From NCBI GenBank assembly GCA_034440635.1, contig JAOTON010000977.1, positions 62,001 through 126,000 on the forward strand: a stretch of 64,000 bases of DNA, written 5' to 3'. Of the stretch, positions 34,769 through 45,458 are shown piece after piece. The DNA is from Lepas anatifera (Eukaryota; Arthropoda; Thecostraca; Lepadidae). The position numbers and the translations under genes were made by a program. The number at the start of each line of letters is the position of its first letter. Position 1 is the first letter of the stretch. A model generated the notes under the pieces. The model made no database searches, had not been told where the DNA came from, and was given only the letters and a program-made list of their open reading frames with translations.

Positions 34769-35808
34769 TTAACCCTCGCCCCACCGAAGGGGGCCATCGA
34801 TGGCCCCCCCTAAGGTTTTTCCGGGATAGCAGAAAAACGACGAGGAGCAGCACCGCGGTTGAGGGCTCTACCTCTCACTGCATCATTTTCCCATCATCCC
34901 TGAAATTTTTACCCCGGGTCACCCAAGGTCAGGTCACCAGACGAGGTCAACCAAGGTCACCTCACTTCACCTTTAGAGCTCTGTAAGAGCTACATTTCAA
35001 AGTCGATCGATTTGAAACTTCCTACACTTCATGACCCCTCTAGGGTCTACAAGGTGTATATCCGGGATTTTTTGATTTCGTGCCCTGAGGTCAGGTCACG
35101 AGGCGACCTCTCCCATTGGAAAAGCATGGGGAAAACCTATTTCATGATATAAAAGCCACAAAAATGATTGAAAATACTCAGACTGCTCAGAACGACGTTT
35201 TTGGACACCCTTTCACGGATCCCAGGGGTCATATTTGCCCTTTGACTTTTTCAAGGTCATCCAAGGTCACCAGAGGTCAAAAACAGTATTTTGACAATAA
35301 CTTTTGACCTAATTGAGCTAGAGCGGTGAAACAAACACCATCTTGTTTGTCTTGTCACTGGCTTTCATTTGATATACGGCAAGGTCACTTTTTGACCTTT
35401 CGTGACCTCAGGTCATATTAGGTCACGAGGTGACCTCTGGTGGTCAAACCACTGGCGGGAGGTCTTTACGTTCCGCATAGCAGAAAAAAGTACTGGCAAT
35501 TTGCTATCAAATGTACTTTACCAGGTCTCAATAGCTCTAATGGCATAAGAGTTATGCCCAGTTTGCTTTAATCATTGCATATTTGAGTGAAAATAGCCGA
35601 TCTTGACCTAATTTGACCTCTGGAGGTCAAACCATTGACCTGAGCACTAGAACATGCGAAGTAATTTCTTACTGAATTCACGCGAGCTTTCTATTGCACT
35701 TTGCAGATTTGCGCTAACGCCCATATTTTCGGAGTTAGAGGGGGGGCCATCGATGGCCCCCCGGTGGGGCGAAGGTGGCGCCGGACCCCCGGTGGGGCGC
35801 GGGTTTAA
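34769..35808 (+). mobile_element. Family A TTAA element, copy A6 (reference copy)
   Basis: Best copy for describing family A: 1.04 kb, TTAA at both ends, terminal repeats CCCTCGCCCCACCG and CGGTGGGGCGCGGG. The palindrome GGGGGCCATCGATGGCCCCC occurs just inside each end (about 34793 and 35742). Between them are many AGGTCA/TGACCT half-sites, including DR4 repeats at 34944-34959, 35254-35279 (three in a row) and 35410-35425, and an IR5 at 35420-35436. The centre has the hairpin AAACACCATCTTGTTT. No open frame is conserved among copies. Element type is inferred as a piggyBac-like MITE. Confidence 0.9.
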
Positions 35809-35913
35809 ACTAAAAACGAATCTGGGAAAAAAGAGGTCCACAGCTTTTGGGGAAAAGAGAGTTTTGTCCCAGGCTTTTTCGTTTGGGGAGGGACATATTC
35901 CTTTTACCCCCGT

Positions 35914-35917
<4 letters not shown>

Positions 35918-35983
<66 letters not shown>
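35918..35983. repeat. (TA)n microsatellite
   Basis: Uninterrupted TA dinucleotides. The flanks (35809-35917 and 35984-36059) contain no recognisable gene. Confidence 0.95.
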
Positions 35984-35986
<3 letters not shown>

Positions 35987-36059
35987 CCTCTCCCCTCTCC
36001 CTCTCAGTGGTAGATCCAGGGGTAAAATGGGTATTTGCTGCCCCCTCCGCTTGTTGCAG

Positions 36060-36193
36060 TACCTCCTACATGCTTTTCTTTATTATGCTGGAATGACAAT
36101 GCAACGACACAATAGCTGAACCGAGAAAAATGTATCTGAGTAATTATGCTCATCATAGAACACAAGAACACATAAAAAACTACAATATTAAAA

Positions 36194-36254
<61 letters not shown>

Positions 36255-36470
36255 ATGGAGTGGGTCGGGGAGTGAAAGATCACAACATCTGGGATACGTA
36301 AGGTATGAACGGTACCCAATGTTGCGCTGTTTACTTTTAATATTGTAGTTTTCTTGTGTCGTTATGTGCTCTTGTGTTCTTTGATCTGGATAACCACCCA
36401 GATGCCTTTTCTCGGTTAAGCTACTTCGTCGTTGCAAAAGACAATGCAGCATAATAAAGAAGACATGTAG
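36060..36470. repeat. Inverted repeat of about 140-bp arms around (TA)n
   Basis: The left arm (36060-36197) and right arm (36333-36470) are imperfect inverted repeats sharing TTTCTTTATTATGCTG, AACACAAGA(A/G)CACATAA and CTACAATATTAAAAGTA. A (TA)n tract (36196-36252) and about 80 bp of other sequence separate them. It could be a foldback element expanded at a TA target. Confidence 0.75.
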
Positions 36471-36717
36471 TTGGTACCGCTACCCCTGCATGTACAACAG
36501 TTGGGTCTGAGAGAGGCGGCACGGTGCATCGGCTGCTCCGCGTGGCGTTCTGCGGCGGGAACGAGGTGATGCGCGCAGCTGCGGTACCCTGCAATGGCGG
36601 GATGATCTGTCAGTCGTCAGGGATGACGCACGCAATGCCAGGGGGCGGCAACCCCACGTTCACCAATGCGGACACTTGTTGGCCGCGCTCACAATGCCTG
36701 TGTGGCGAGGATTTCGG

Positions 36718-36725
36718 TATAAAAG
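36718..36725 (+). promoter_or_regulatory. TATA box of the CAP gene
   Basis: TATAAAAG stands 123 bp before the CAP start codon, followed by GGGGGC. Transcription would be expected to start about 30 bp downstream (near 36748). The 36490-36720 stretch before it is GC-rich. Confidence 0.7.
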
Positions 36726-36840
36726 GGGGCTTCCCGCCGGTGGCTGGCACATAGCATTGACGTGCTGCACTCTCAGCATTCACACAGTGACTCTCCGGCA
36801 AGCGCACTCGCCAAACTATCGCTTGAACCCCTTACCTGCG

Positions 36841-37575
36841 ATGATGAGACCAGCGCAGTCAACTCTGCTGGTGTTGGTGGCAGCCACTGCCCTGGTGGCG
36901 CCCGTTCTCTCCGCCGACTACTGCAGCCTCACCTGCAACAGGTACAACAGCCAAGGCCAGATCGTCACATTCAACAACACCATGTGTCTGTACCCGACCG
37001 CTGGGCTCGCGAGCTCCTGCTCCAAGCTGAGTGACAGCGACACTGTCAGTCAGGTGACCGCCGCCCAGCAGACGGCCATCCTGAACGCCCACAACACCAT
37101 CAGGAACGACGTCAAGAACGGTGAATACGCTAGCAACGGCCTGCCGGCAGCGGCCTCCATGCCGGACCTCCAGTGGGACGACGAGCTGGCCACAGTAGCG
37201 CAGCGCTGGGCTGACCAGTGCCAGATAGCCCACGACAAGTGCCGGCGTGTGCCGCGCTGGAAGGTGGGTCAGAACGCTGCCTGGATGTGGACCAGCGCCC
37301 CCAACCCCAACTGGGCCGAGCACGCCGTCAACAGGTGGTTCTTCAGTGAGCTGAACAACTTCCAACAGGGCACACTCAAATTCACATCGGGAAGGGATCC
37401 TGTGTCTAAGAAGGTGATCGGCCACCTGACACAGGTGATCTGGGCTGGTACCAATCGTATCGGCTGTGGCTTCACCAAGACCGACTCCGCTCACCAAGGC
37501 CTCGCCCGTTTCTCCTACTTTTGTAACTACGGGCCCGCAGGCAACTTTATAAACCAAAATATTTATGAAGTTTGA
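36841..37575 (+). CDS. Secreted CAP (antigen 5-like) protein, intronless
   Basis: 244 residues in one exon. Signal peptide about 1-25 (hydrophobic LLVLVAATALVAPV, cleavage after VLSA). The mature N-terminus DYCSLTC and NNTMC is the Cys-rich start of arthropod antigen 5-like proteins. CAP domain about 75-240: HNTIR (His84), VGQN (Gln144 where many CAP proteins have Glu), WFFSE (Glu170), CAP1 motif GHLTQVIWAGT (His195) and CAP2 motif YFCNYGPAGNF (226-236). A glycosylation sequon is at Asn45. The family includes venom allergens, salivary and immune proteins; the role here is unknown. ATGs at 36841 and 36844 both precede the signal peptide, and in-frame sequence upstream to 36676 overlaps the TATA box, so I chose 36841. 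An AATAAA is at 38409, rather far. Confidence 0.9.
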   Translation: MMRPAQSTLLVLVAATALVAPVLSADYCSLTCNRYNSQGQIVTFNNTMCLYPTAGLASSCSKLSDSDTVSQVTAAQQTAILNAHNTIRNDVKNGEYASNGLPAAASMPDLQWDDELATVAQRWADQCQIAHDKCRRVPRWKVGQNAAWMWTSAPNPNWAEHAVNRWFFSELNNFQQGTLKFTSGRDPVSKKVIGHLTQVIWAGTNRIGCGFTKTDSAHQGLARFSYFCNYGPAGNFINQNIYEV

Positions 37576-38762
37576 AGTGCCAGCGCGTCACATCTGCTGC
37601 CTCGGTTGGATGTTGTTTTGGGCTTTGATGTGACTGCTTTGCTGCTGGGCTATCATTTATGGACATGGTAAGGTCAAAAGTTCAACAGCTGATGGGCCGC
37701 TGGAATTGTTACTTGTTTTCTATATGTTGATATGTTTGCTTTATATGTTTAATCAAGATGTTCCTGAAGAATGGGCAGCTTGAGCAGTTATTGTTGTTTT
37801 AGCAGACTATTTTGCCAGTATGTGTGATGCCCACATTGTTTCATTCGCTGATTTCCGGCGTGTGGGATTAAAAGGGAATGAATGTTTTTTTGGGCTTCCT
37901 CCGAACATACCGCGTGACATTAGCGAAGAACCTATTGCTATATTTTGGACCCCTTTGCTTCACTATTATTATTATTTCAAGGTAATGCGGTAAATTTATG
38001 ATGGGATTTTATCTGAGATAGTCATGCGATCAACCAGACCAAGAAACACTCTGCTCAATACCTAATATTATCCAGCATTCAAAGTTTGCGGATAAATATT
38101 AGGGTGGGTGGCAGCCCCATCGGCTCTGGTGTTGCGGCATCCCTGCGAGGAACCGCCGCCGCCAGCCACAGAACCAGTAGGGGCTATCCGTGCGCTGTCA
38201 GCAGTATGCTCATGAAGCGCTGTTTCTGCGTAAAAGGTCTAAGAAAAATGAAACATAAAACCAGATGTTTTTTTCGTGTACTCTGCGTGACTACAAGTTC
38301 TGTTCAAATAACATGGATGTATCACATTTCCATTAACCGATGTCTATATTATCAGAGGTTCAGGGTTTCTCTTCGTCCTGCAGGCACGCTGTGTTTTCTG
38401 TTTTCCGCAATAAAAAGGTAAACACTGTTTTGTCTTCCCAGATAAATGAGCAGGCACCCTCTTCACATTTGACGGTGCTAACAACGATTTATGTACGCTA
38501 AATGATGTGCTGGACACCAGCTTGAGTTGCTCTATCGAATTTCCTTCGACAAGTATGTGTCACGAATTTTGTCAACGACAGATATACGCCATGGGGGAAG
38601 AGTTTCACTTGTTTAGGAGTTCCACTTTAGCGTCCCACCCAGGGCGCTAAAGTGGGATTGTCTCATGCACCAACGAGAGAATTTCACGTCAGCGCCCTAA
38701 GGTTTGAGACAGTAATTTTTCCATCCGAGACAGTGAAAGTTTCTCTCTATCCCCCCTCTCAG
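37576..38762. other. CAP gene downstream region
   Basis: Possible CAP 3' UTR and spacer. ATTAAA occurs at 37867 and AATAAA at 38409. A hairpin CCACTTTAGCG/CGCTAAAGTGG lies at 38622-38655. An open frame over 38086-38421 has no clear splice sites. Confidence 0.4.
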
Positions 38763-38891
38763 TATATGTCCACAGGTGCAGTGTTAGAGAAGAAGTCACA
38801 GATCGGAGTGGAGCGGAGCTCGCCGATGACTGTGACCCACTGCACAATGTCACACTGTATAGCGGCAAAATCAGCAATCGGACACCACTTG
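38763..38891 (+). CDS. Candidate phase 1-1 exon of an unidentified gene
   Basis: A strong pyrimidine tract and AG (TCTCTCTATCCCCCCTCTCAG, ending 38762) and a GTAAGG donor (38892) bound 129 bp that is open in the frame reading YVHRCSVREEVTDRSGAELA, then DDCDPLHNVTLYSGKISNRT. Both boundaries fall after the first base of a codon, so the exon is symmetrical, as in many extracellular modules. It has two Cys and two possible N-glycosylation sites (NVT, NRT). I recognise no family and see no convincing neighbouring exon. Confidence 0.35.
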
Positions 38892-39006
38892 GTAAGGCTT
38901 GGGGTTTCGTCTAGAAGCTGAACTAGTGGGCCATATCGCTGTGTTTTAGCTCTGGCTCAAAACGTTCGATTTTCGAGAATAAGTTCAAAGTGGTGCTGGA
39001 ATCAGA

Positions 39007-40027
39007 TTAACCCTCGCCCCACCGGACCCATCGATGACCCCCTAAGGTTTTTTCGGGATTGCAGAAAAACAATGAGACGCAGCGCCGCGGTTAAGGGCTC
39101 TATCTCTCCCCCATCAATTTCCCACCATCCCTGAAATTTTCCCCGGGTCACCAAAGGTCAGGTCACCAAGCGAGGTCAACCAAGGTCACATCACTTCAAC
39201 TTTTGAGCTCTATAAGAGCTACATTTCTTAGTCGATCGATTTGAAACTTCCTACACTTCATGACCCTTCCAGAGTCTACAAGATGTATATCCGGGATTTT
39301 TCGATTTCATGACATGAGATCAGGTCACGGGGTGATCTCTCCCATTGAAAAAGCATGGGGAAAACCTGTCTTATGATATAAAAGTCACGAAAGCGACTGC
39401 AAACACTCACATTGCTCAGAAAAGCGTTCTTGCACACCCCTTCACAAATCCCAGGAGCCATATTTTCCCTTTGACTTTTCCAAGGTCATCCAAGGTCACC
39501 AGGGGTCAAAAACAGTATTCTGACAATAAATTTTGACCTAATTGAGCTAAAGCGCTGAATCAAACACCATCATGTTTGTCTTGTCACTGGCTTTCATTTG
39601 GTATACGGCAAGATTACTTTCTGACCTTTCATGACCTCAGATCATATCAGGTCATGAGGTGACCTCTAGAGGTCAAACCACTGGCGGGAGGTTCCGTTTT
39701 ACACAGCAGAAAAAGGTCTGCCAATTTCGTACCAAATTCACTCGACCAGATCTCGATAGCACTAATGACATAAGAGTTATGCCCAGTTTTCTTAAGCATT
39801 GCATATTTGAGTGCAAATAGCCTATCGTGACTTAACTTGACCTCTGGAGGTCAAACCATTGACCTGAGAGCTTAAACATGTGAAGTAATTTCTTACTGAA
39901 TTCACGCGAGCTTTCTGTTACAGTTAGCAGATTTGCGCTAACCCCCATATTTTCGTAGTAAGAGGGGTGTCATCGATGCCCCCGGTGGGACGAAGGTGGC
40001 GCTGGACCCCGGTGGGGCGCGGGTTAA
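39007..40027 (+). mobile_element. Family A TTAA element, copy A7
   Basis: Complete forward copy, more diverged than A6, A9 or A10 (for example GACCCATCGATGACCC at the left palindrome). Several AGGTCA sites are mutated to AGATCA. Confidence 0.88.
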
Positions 40028-41822
40028 GAAATGTTCAAGACACTAATCAACATGGACGAAACAAATTCAAACAGTCTTTACCAGATATTAATGATATTCA
40101 AAATCAAGATAGCACTGTCATCATATACTCGTCAGTGAACGCGAGTATTCTTTGCATGCTGCATTGCTTGTTAGAGCAGGATATTAAAGGAATGAAGAGG
40201 ATATTCTAAATATAAAAAATTAGGCTTTCGTTTTTAAATGGTCTCTGTTTCTCCGGACTGACTTTTCTGTTCCCGTTTTCTTTGCAACAAAAAAAAGAGA
40301 TGCTGCTAAATAAAAAACTTATAGAAATTATTTGTATTGCTATAGGGCTATAAAAACTGGACGTTAGTTTAGGTTGAGATATTTACATCACTATATATCA
40401 CATGGCACGTGTTTTCTATCCATCAGATGAATTTCAGCTGCATTTCCCTGCGTGTGCAGGACTGAGAGTCTGTATTCACCACAGTGAACTCGATGCCGCC
40501 CCTGCTCAGCTAGGTGACGCCGCGGTGACAGCATATCTCTCCATTCCCTGTCTAGGATCGTAACAAGAAGATATCACAGATGCCATACGACAGAACTCAT
40601 CACGTGACTAGCCCATGGCGTCTTGACATGCCGAACAAGATGCTTTCTCTCCCCGCAGACATTATTTGCCAGCCCTCCTTTGGCTTTAGTGTGTCGTGGT
40701 GGACGTGCCATTTAACTTACCCATTTAATGGGCTAGTCTAAAACAGCTGCACGTCGGAGTAGAAAGTTTGGTTTATGGGCTAGTCTCAGCGAAGCTAATG
40801 GGATTAGAAGACTCTAAGAAAATTTTGATTAGTCAGATTACACAGCTGGTGTCGGTGAAGCTCTTAAGGGGGTATTTTCCCGACATATTCGTCGAAGACA
40901 CCAGAGGTGGATTCTACGGCACCTGTGGTGGTCATCGCCATTGCTGGCCGTCGACCCCTGTTCGACCTTTAAGGACTCTGCGTAGGTCACCTTACTGAAT
41001 TTAGTTGGGCAATAGAGTAACTGAATGCACGTTCGCAGCTCCGAACTTCATCTGCTATTTCACAACATCCCAGCTGTGAGGCACTTTTCGAAGCTTCCCA
41101 GCAAAGAACTCGCGCTGCAGAAAAGAAAGGACGATGCCTACGTGTTGCGTAAGGCAGGTGTGTCACCAAATCGCCCATAAAAAGTTCTCAGAGCCCTTTC
41201 CAGCCCGCCTCAGAAGTTAGAAAGTTTTCGGAAACAGAGGTGCTAGCTGTGTGCCAGCTCCCTGACCGTTGGGTAGCTGGGTTGTGAGTATAAAGTGCTT
41301 CTGACCTGTAACGGATGACATGGATGATAATTTGCGGATCTTGAGAGCCTACGAGAAGGCATTGAAGGCGACCAAACATTGTTGCCCAGACGCCAGATCT
41401 ATGTGGATCACAAACACTACAGGGAACATCAGTTTGCAGGCACTGTTCAATCACCCAGTGGGGTACCTGGTGGTTAGTCCGCCGCCGCTCTCCGCGGTGC
41501 CTCAGCCCCACCATCCCCAGACCTCAACTTCGGCGCCTGTCACGGGCATTCACTATTTTCCTTCTTTAACGCACTGACAGCAATTCATCGGATCTAGAAA
41601 GTTACTAATATATGCTCAAAGTAGGCACATGGCAGATATATATATTAGAACGGTGGAGATCACAATGAAAAGCCAGTGAAACCATGAAGGTGGTTCCCGC
41701 CTAAACCAGAGACTAAGAAAACACAAAAAACAGCTGCCAAACCTTCAATAACGAAGGTATTCCATGAACGGAAGTAATTCACTAGAATAAAAAAACTAGG
41801 CGTGCCTATGGAGCAGTATCTG
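40028..41822. other. No identified gene
   Basis: Exon-like pieces occur near 40470-40560 and 40646-40740, each after a pyrimidine-rich AG, and an 85-codon frame starts at an ATG near 41320. None has a motif or a matching partner exon that I can defend. Confidence 0.35.
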
Positions 41823-42040
41823 TTAATTCTCACCCCGGTGGGAGGAGTGTTTGAACACCCCCACACCCTCGGATTTTTCTGGCGGCACTAAAAAAGGGCG
41901 GTGCGAAGCTCCGCCGTACTTGGCACACCTTATTCTTGATCAACTCTGTAACTTTTTCCAAAATTTTAAGGTTGAGTCATGAAAGGTCAGGTCACCAGTG
42001 GAGGTCAAGTAATTTCGCCTCCAAAAAAGTTGTAGGTCAA
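41823..42040 (+). mobile_element. Family D TTAA element, copy D2 (truncated)
   Basis: The left end TTAATTCTCACCCCGGTGGG is followed by a GTGTTTGAACACCCC palindrome, then GGCGGTGC-GAA-GCTCCGCC and an AGGTCAGGTCACC block, as in D1. Similarity stops near 42040. Confidence 0.65.
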
Positions 42041-42673
42041 TATTTGGTGGTCATCATGCCGTCATGCAAGACCCGGCCATGAGCCATCTGGAAGTCCAGC
42101 AGCCGTGAAGACCCGAGGGTCCGCGGATCCACCGGCCTCCGCCTTGGATCGGATTGGTTTGGCACCTGGTCCATTGTGCTAGGCCGCGATGAGGTGTAAA
42201 AGGCTCGTTACATTTTGCGGGTAGACGATCACACCACTCTGTCTGCCACATGGTGCATTACTGAGCGATGTTTAGCAAAATTATCACGTGCCAGTGCGAG
42301 ACCCCGCACCACCCCTACCGGGCCGGGGAGGGAGGGGGTGATGTAACTACCCCCACAATCGCAGCAACTATGATAGGGAGCGAAAAACGAAAGGTGCTTT
42401 TTGATAGCCCATCTGGAAATATATCGATGATTTTATTCCTGACGTTTTGGAGGTGTCACTTTCGAGGTGACTGCAAGTTTAAAGTAGGCTTTGAGAGGAA
42501 TGTAATGGAAACTTGCCATTTTTGTTTCCGGTTCAGTCCTACTTGCAGATTCCAAATGTGTGCTCAAAAGCCCTGGTTCGGTGCCCTTTTTTAAATCACA
42601 ACTCTCCACCACTTTTTTTCATGAAATCGTGAACCCAGTGAATTCAATTTCGGTGTTATCTTTGCCTTCCTTT
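42041..42673. other. No identified gene
   Basis: A GC-rich stretch at 42055-42250 reads open on the minus strand but has no motif I can name. The rest is unremarkable. Confidence 0.35.
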
Positions 42674-43448
42674 TTAACACGCACATTGACGGGGGTCTGA
42701 GCCACCTTCGCTTTGACGAGAGGGGCGGGTATCCGCCCCCCATAAGATCTCGAGAACCACGGTAGGTAGCGAAAAACAGTAAACGGCGTTGGGTAGCCCA
42801 TCCACTTCTCCATCGAAAATATTTGAACAATTTTTGTCAGGTCACATTTAAGGTCACGAGAGGTCAAAACATGCCATAATAGGGATAACATGTAAATTAA
42901 ATTTTTCGGCCATTACATCTAAACAAGTAAGAATAGAGCAAAACGACTTAAAAATATATATACAAAATGCATATCATTATACTTATACAAAATGCATATC
43001 ATTAGAACCGCAAAGCCAAGACGGATGTAATGCAGCTAACATAAACGCTCTATCACTATCTGTTACAGAGTTATACGGTAAAAACCATTTTTCCCATGTA
43101 TTTCCAATGGAGAGGTCATGCCTCGTACCTGACCTTAGGTCACCGATATCAAAAATACCAGAAAACATTTTAGAGAACTCGGTGGGCCCATTATGTGATA
43201 TGAGCTTCAATCGGATAAATTCACCCTGCTCCGACTTATGCTATCTTAAACTTTTTTGAGGTCAGGTCACTTGACCTGTACTGGTGACCTGACCTGAGAT
43301 GACCTAACCTTAATATTTTTACAGAAGTTGTGAAAATGATGAGGGAAAAGGTATTCCAAGTACGGCGGCGCTACGCGCCGCCGTTTTACTGCTATCTTAG
43401 AAAAACCCGAGGTGGCGGGTACCCGCCCCCCGTCAATGCGCGTGGTAA
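42674..43448 (-). mobile_element. Family B TTAA element, copy B3
   Basis: Reverse-oriented copy. The left end TTAACACGCACATTGACGGG is intact. The right end reads CCGTCAATGCGCGTGGTAATG, with TTAA lost in the same way as in B2. The second hairpin (GGCGGCGC-TAC-GCGCCGCC) and the TGACCT-GAGA-TGACCT repeat are well preserved near 43290-43385. Confidence 0.85.
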
Positions 43449-44107
43449 TGAGGGGGCACTTTCCAATGACAAAGAAGGCGCAAAACGAGGTTAGCGCTGA
43501 TAACCTATTTAACAAAAACGTATAAAATTGTTCCAGAGCCATGAACAAACTAGTTCGGTACTCTTTTGAATTGGTTATACATTAGTGTCAACAGTGAGCG
43601 GTACAGCTAGACAGGGGTTTGAAGCAGGGATTTATTTTACGTAAGGCTGTTAGAAGCATAGGCATGTGCATACCGTTCTCTCCAGGAATTCGAGCTGAAA
43701 ACTGTGTCAAACTCAAACAGTTCGCGAAAATGACGAAACACCATGTGACAGGCCGTCGGTCTGCCTCTCAGAGCCGGCTCTGACACGGGTGTCACAGGTC
43801 TCGACAGGTCCACCGAGGCGGCTCTGTCCTCGTTCTGTACGTGCAGCCGAGCTGATCTCAGGTGACAGTCTGTGTCCTCGCTACAACAGCACCCGCCGCG
43901 ATAGCCCTGCATCACTGTCTGTGCTCTGGTGTGTCTTTTGACACGTGATATGTTTCGGACTATCAATTTCACGAACTTGGAAATAAGGTCAGGTTGTCAC
44001 CATGCAGTCGCTGGTGTCCCACTAGCCCTGAGGTGCCCTCGTGCCATTTTACAGGAACTCAAAACTATTTGATTGACAGTTGGTTCAGACAATGCATTAT
44101 AATGAGT

Positions 44108-44109
<2 letters not shown>
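43449..44109. other. No identified gene
   Basis: A minus-strand frame over 43637-43972 is GC-rich and coding-like (SVDLSRPVTPVSEPAL), with a possible CTGAG acceptor, but no donor or family is recognised. Confidence 0.35.
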
Positions 44110-44176
<67 letters not shown>

Positions 44177-44214
44177 TGTGTGTGTGTATATGTATACATG
44201 TATATATATATACA
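44110..44214. repeat. (TA)n/(GT)n microsatellite
   Basis: A long (TA)n run, then GTGTGTGTGTGT and TATACATGTATA. It forms the left edge of Penelope fragment 1. Confidence 0.95.
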
Positions 44215-44224
44215 CAGAATGTAA

Positions 44225-44599
44225 ATGTATACAGCAAACCTTGTAATGAACAACAACCCATCCAAGAAACACTCACCACTCAAACAAACCAATGTGATAT
44301 ACCAATTTATATGTACAACCGGGAAAAGTGCAGCCCGTCAGGTATGTTACATCGGACTCACCACAGCCACACTAAGCAGAAGACTCACTATGCACCTTCA
44401 GGATGGATCACCAAAGAAACACATGCAAGAACACCACAACACAGCCATCACCAGACAAATGCTCACACAGAACACGACAGTCCTAGCCCAATGCAACGAT
44501 CACCGCAGACTGGACAGCTCTGGAAACACTTTACATCCGAGACAGAACACCTATTATCAACATTCACACAAAGCAACTCACACAGCTCCCACTTTATGA
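44225..44599 (+). pseudogene. Penelope GIY-YIG endonuclease remnant
   Basis: The segment NVIYQFIC ... CYIGLTTATLSRRLTMHLQD matches the GIY-YIG endonuclease that follows the reverse transcriptase in Penelope-like elements and nicks target DNA. It continues with KKHMQEHH. A frame change near 44517 breaks the C-terminus (the continuation LYIRDRTPIINIHTK is in another frame). The reverse transcriptase is absent because the copy starts at the microsatellite. Confidence 0.75.
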
Positions 44600-44981
44600 T
44601 AGGAATGTTAGGACATAAGTGCAATCTTGAGAATATTGCGAGCGAATACGATCGTGATTTTGCGCCCATGTTGTGAAATGTATTGAACTTTGCAGTTAAA
44701 CTGGATAGATATATGTTGAAATATTTGTATGTGCGACTATGATAGTGAATTTGTGATTATGTTGTAACCTGTATTAATGAATTTTGCAGAAAAAGTGAGA
44801 GTACGTCTCCTGTTAATTAGTGATATTCTTAAAAGTGAATGTAGGCTTATTTAACAATGTGTGCGCTTTCTTCTTAGATAAAACTACACGATGGTCTTCA
44901 AGTTCAAAACTTGTACAGCGTCATTATGTGTGAACATGCTATATGAATAATGAAATATTGCAATAGAGTTAGATTTAACCA

Positions 44982-45151
44982 ATGTCATTTGCTGAACTTT
45001 TACACCGACATAATACCGAAACGAAAACTCTAATCCGGAAAATCGAGTTGACATCAAAGAAGCTTCCATCTGCAAAACAAGCTGTTATATTTAATGAACA
45101 ATGTATTAAGGAAAATCTGCTCCCCAAGTTTACGAATATATGCATGCATAG
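44982..45151 (+). pseudogene. Penelope ORF N-terminus, truncated at (TA)n
   Basis: Reads MSFAELLHRHNTETKTLIRK, then AVIFNEQCIKENLLPKFTN, and then runs into TA repeats. The same protein start is seen at 63093 and 61264 and, frameshifted, at 59809. I infer it is the N-terminal domain of the Penelope ORF. Confidence 0.6.
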
Positions 45152-45152
45152 G

Positions 45153-45226
<74 letters not shown>
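45152..45226. repeat. (TA)n microsatellite
   Basis: TA repeats that begin immediately after the codon for the conserved LPKFTN peptide of Penelope fragment 1. The sequence from 45227 to 45458 contains nothing recognised. Confidence 0.95.
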
Positions 45227-45229
<3 letters not shown>

Positions 45230-45458
45230 TTCCAATTGATTCTATTTAGTTTAGCAGGACTATGGGGAGCTAAAGCAAGGATTGTACCATACTGTATTTT
45301 TACCGCGGTGACTATCTGGTAGAAATTCAGGCATTTCCGATGGCTTACAAAAACTCATTCCTCTAGTCCTAAGCATGGATATAGGTAGTTTGAAATTCAT
45401 GGAAAACGTATCCAAGTCTATCATATATTTATGAAAACAATAGTTAATCCTATGGATA

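Larger units (their letters stand above)
44215..45151 (+). mobile_element. Penelope-like element fragment 1
   Basis: Holds the 3' endonuclease part (44225-44599), a 380-bp linker and then the N-terminal start of the next ORF copy (44982-45151). It is bounded by (TA)n on both sides. That order, C-terminus then N-terminus, is the partial tandem arrangement (pseudo-LTR) known for Penelope-like retroelements. No hammerhead-like motif is recognised in this copy. Confidence 0.75.

Noticed and set aside
35647..35841. Short frames recurring in family A copies (e.g. RSNFLLNSRELS)
   Set aside because: They recur only because the repeat recurs, are broken in several copies and match nothing; reading direction differs between copies.
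36859..37557. 232-codon minus-strand frame opposite the CAP gene
   Set aside because: The plus strand has the signal peptide and both CAP signatures; the antisense frame is a composition shadow.
44110..44290. Tyr/Ile repeat peptides
   Set aside because: Translations of (TA)n microsatellites.
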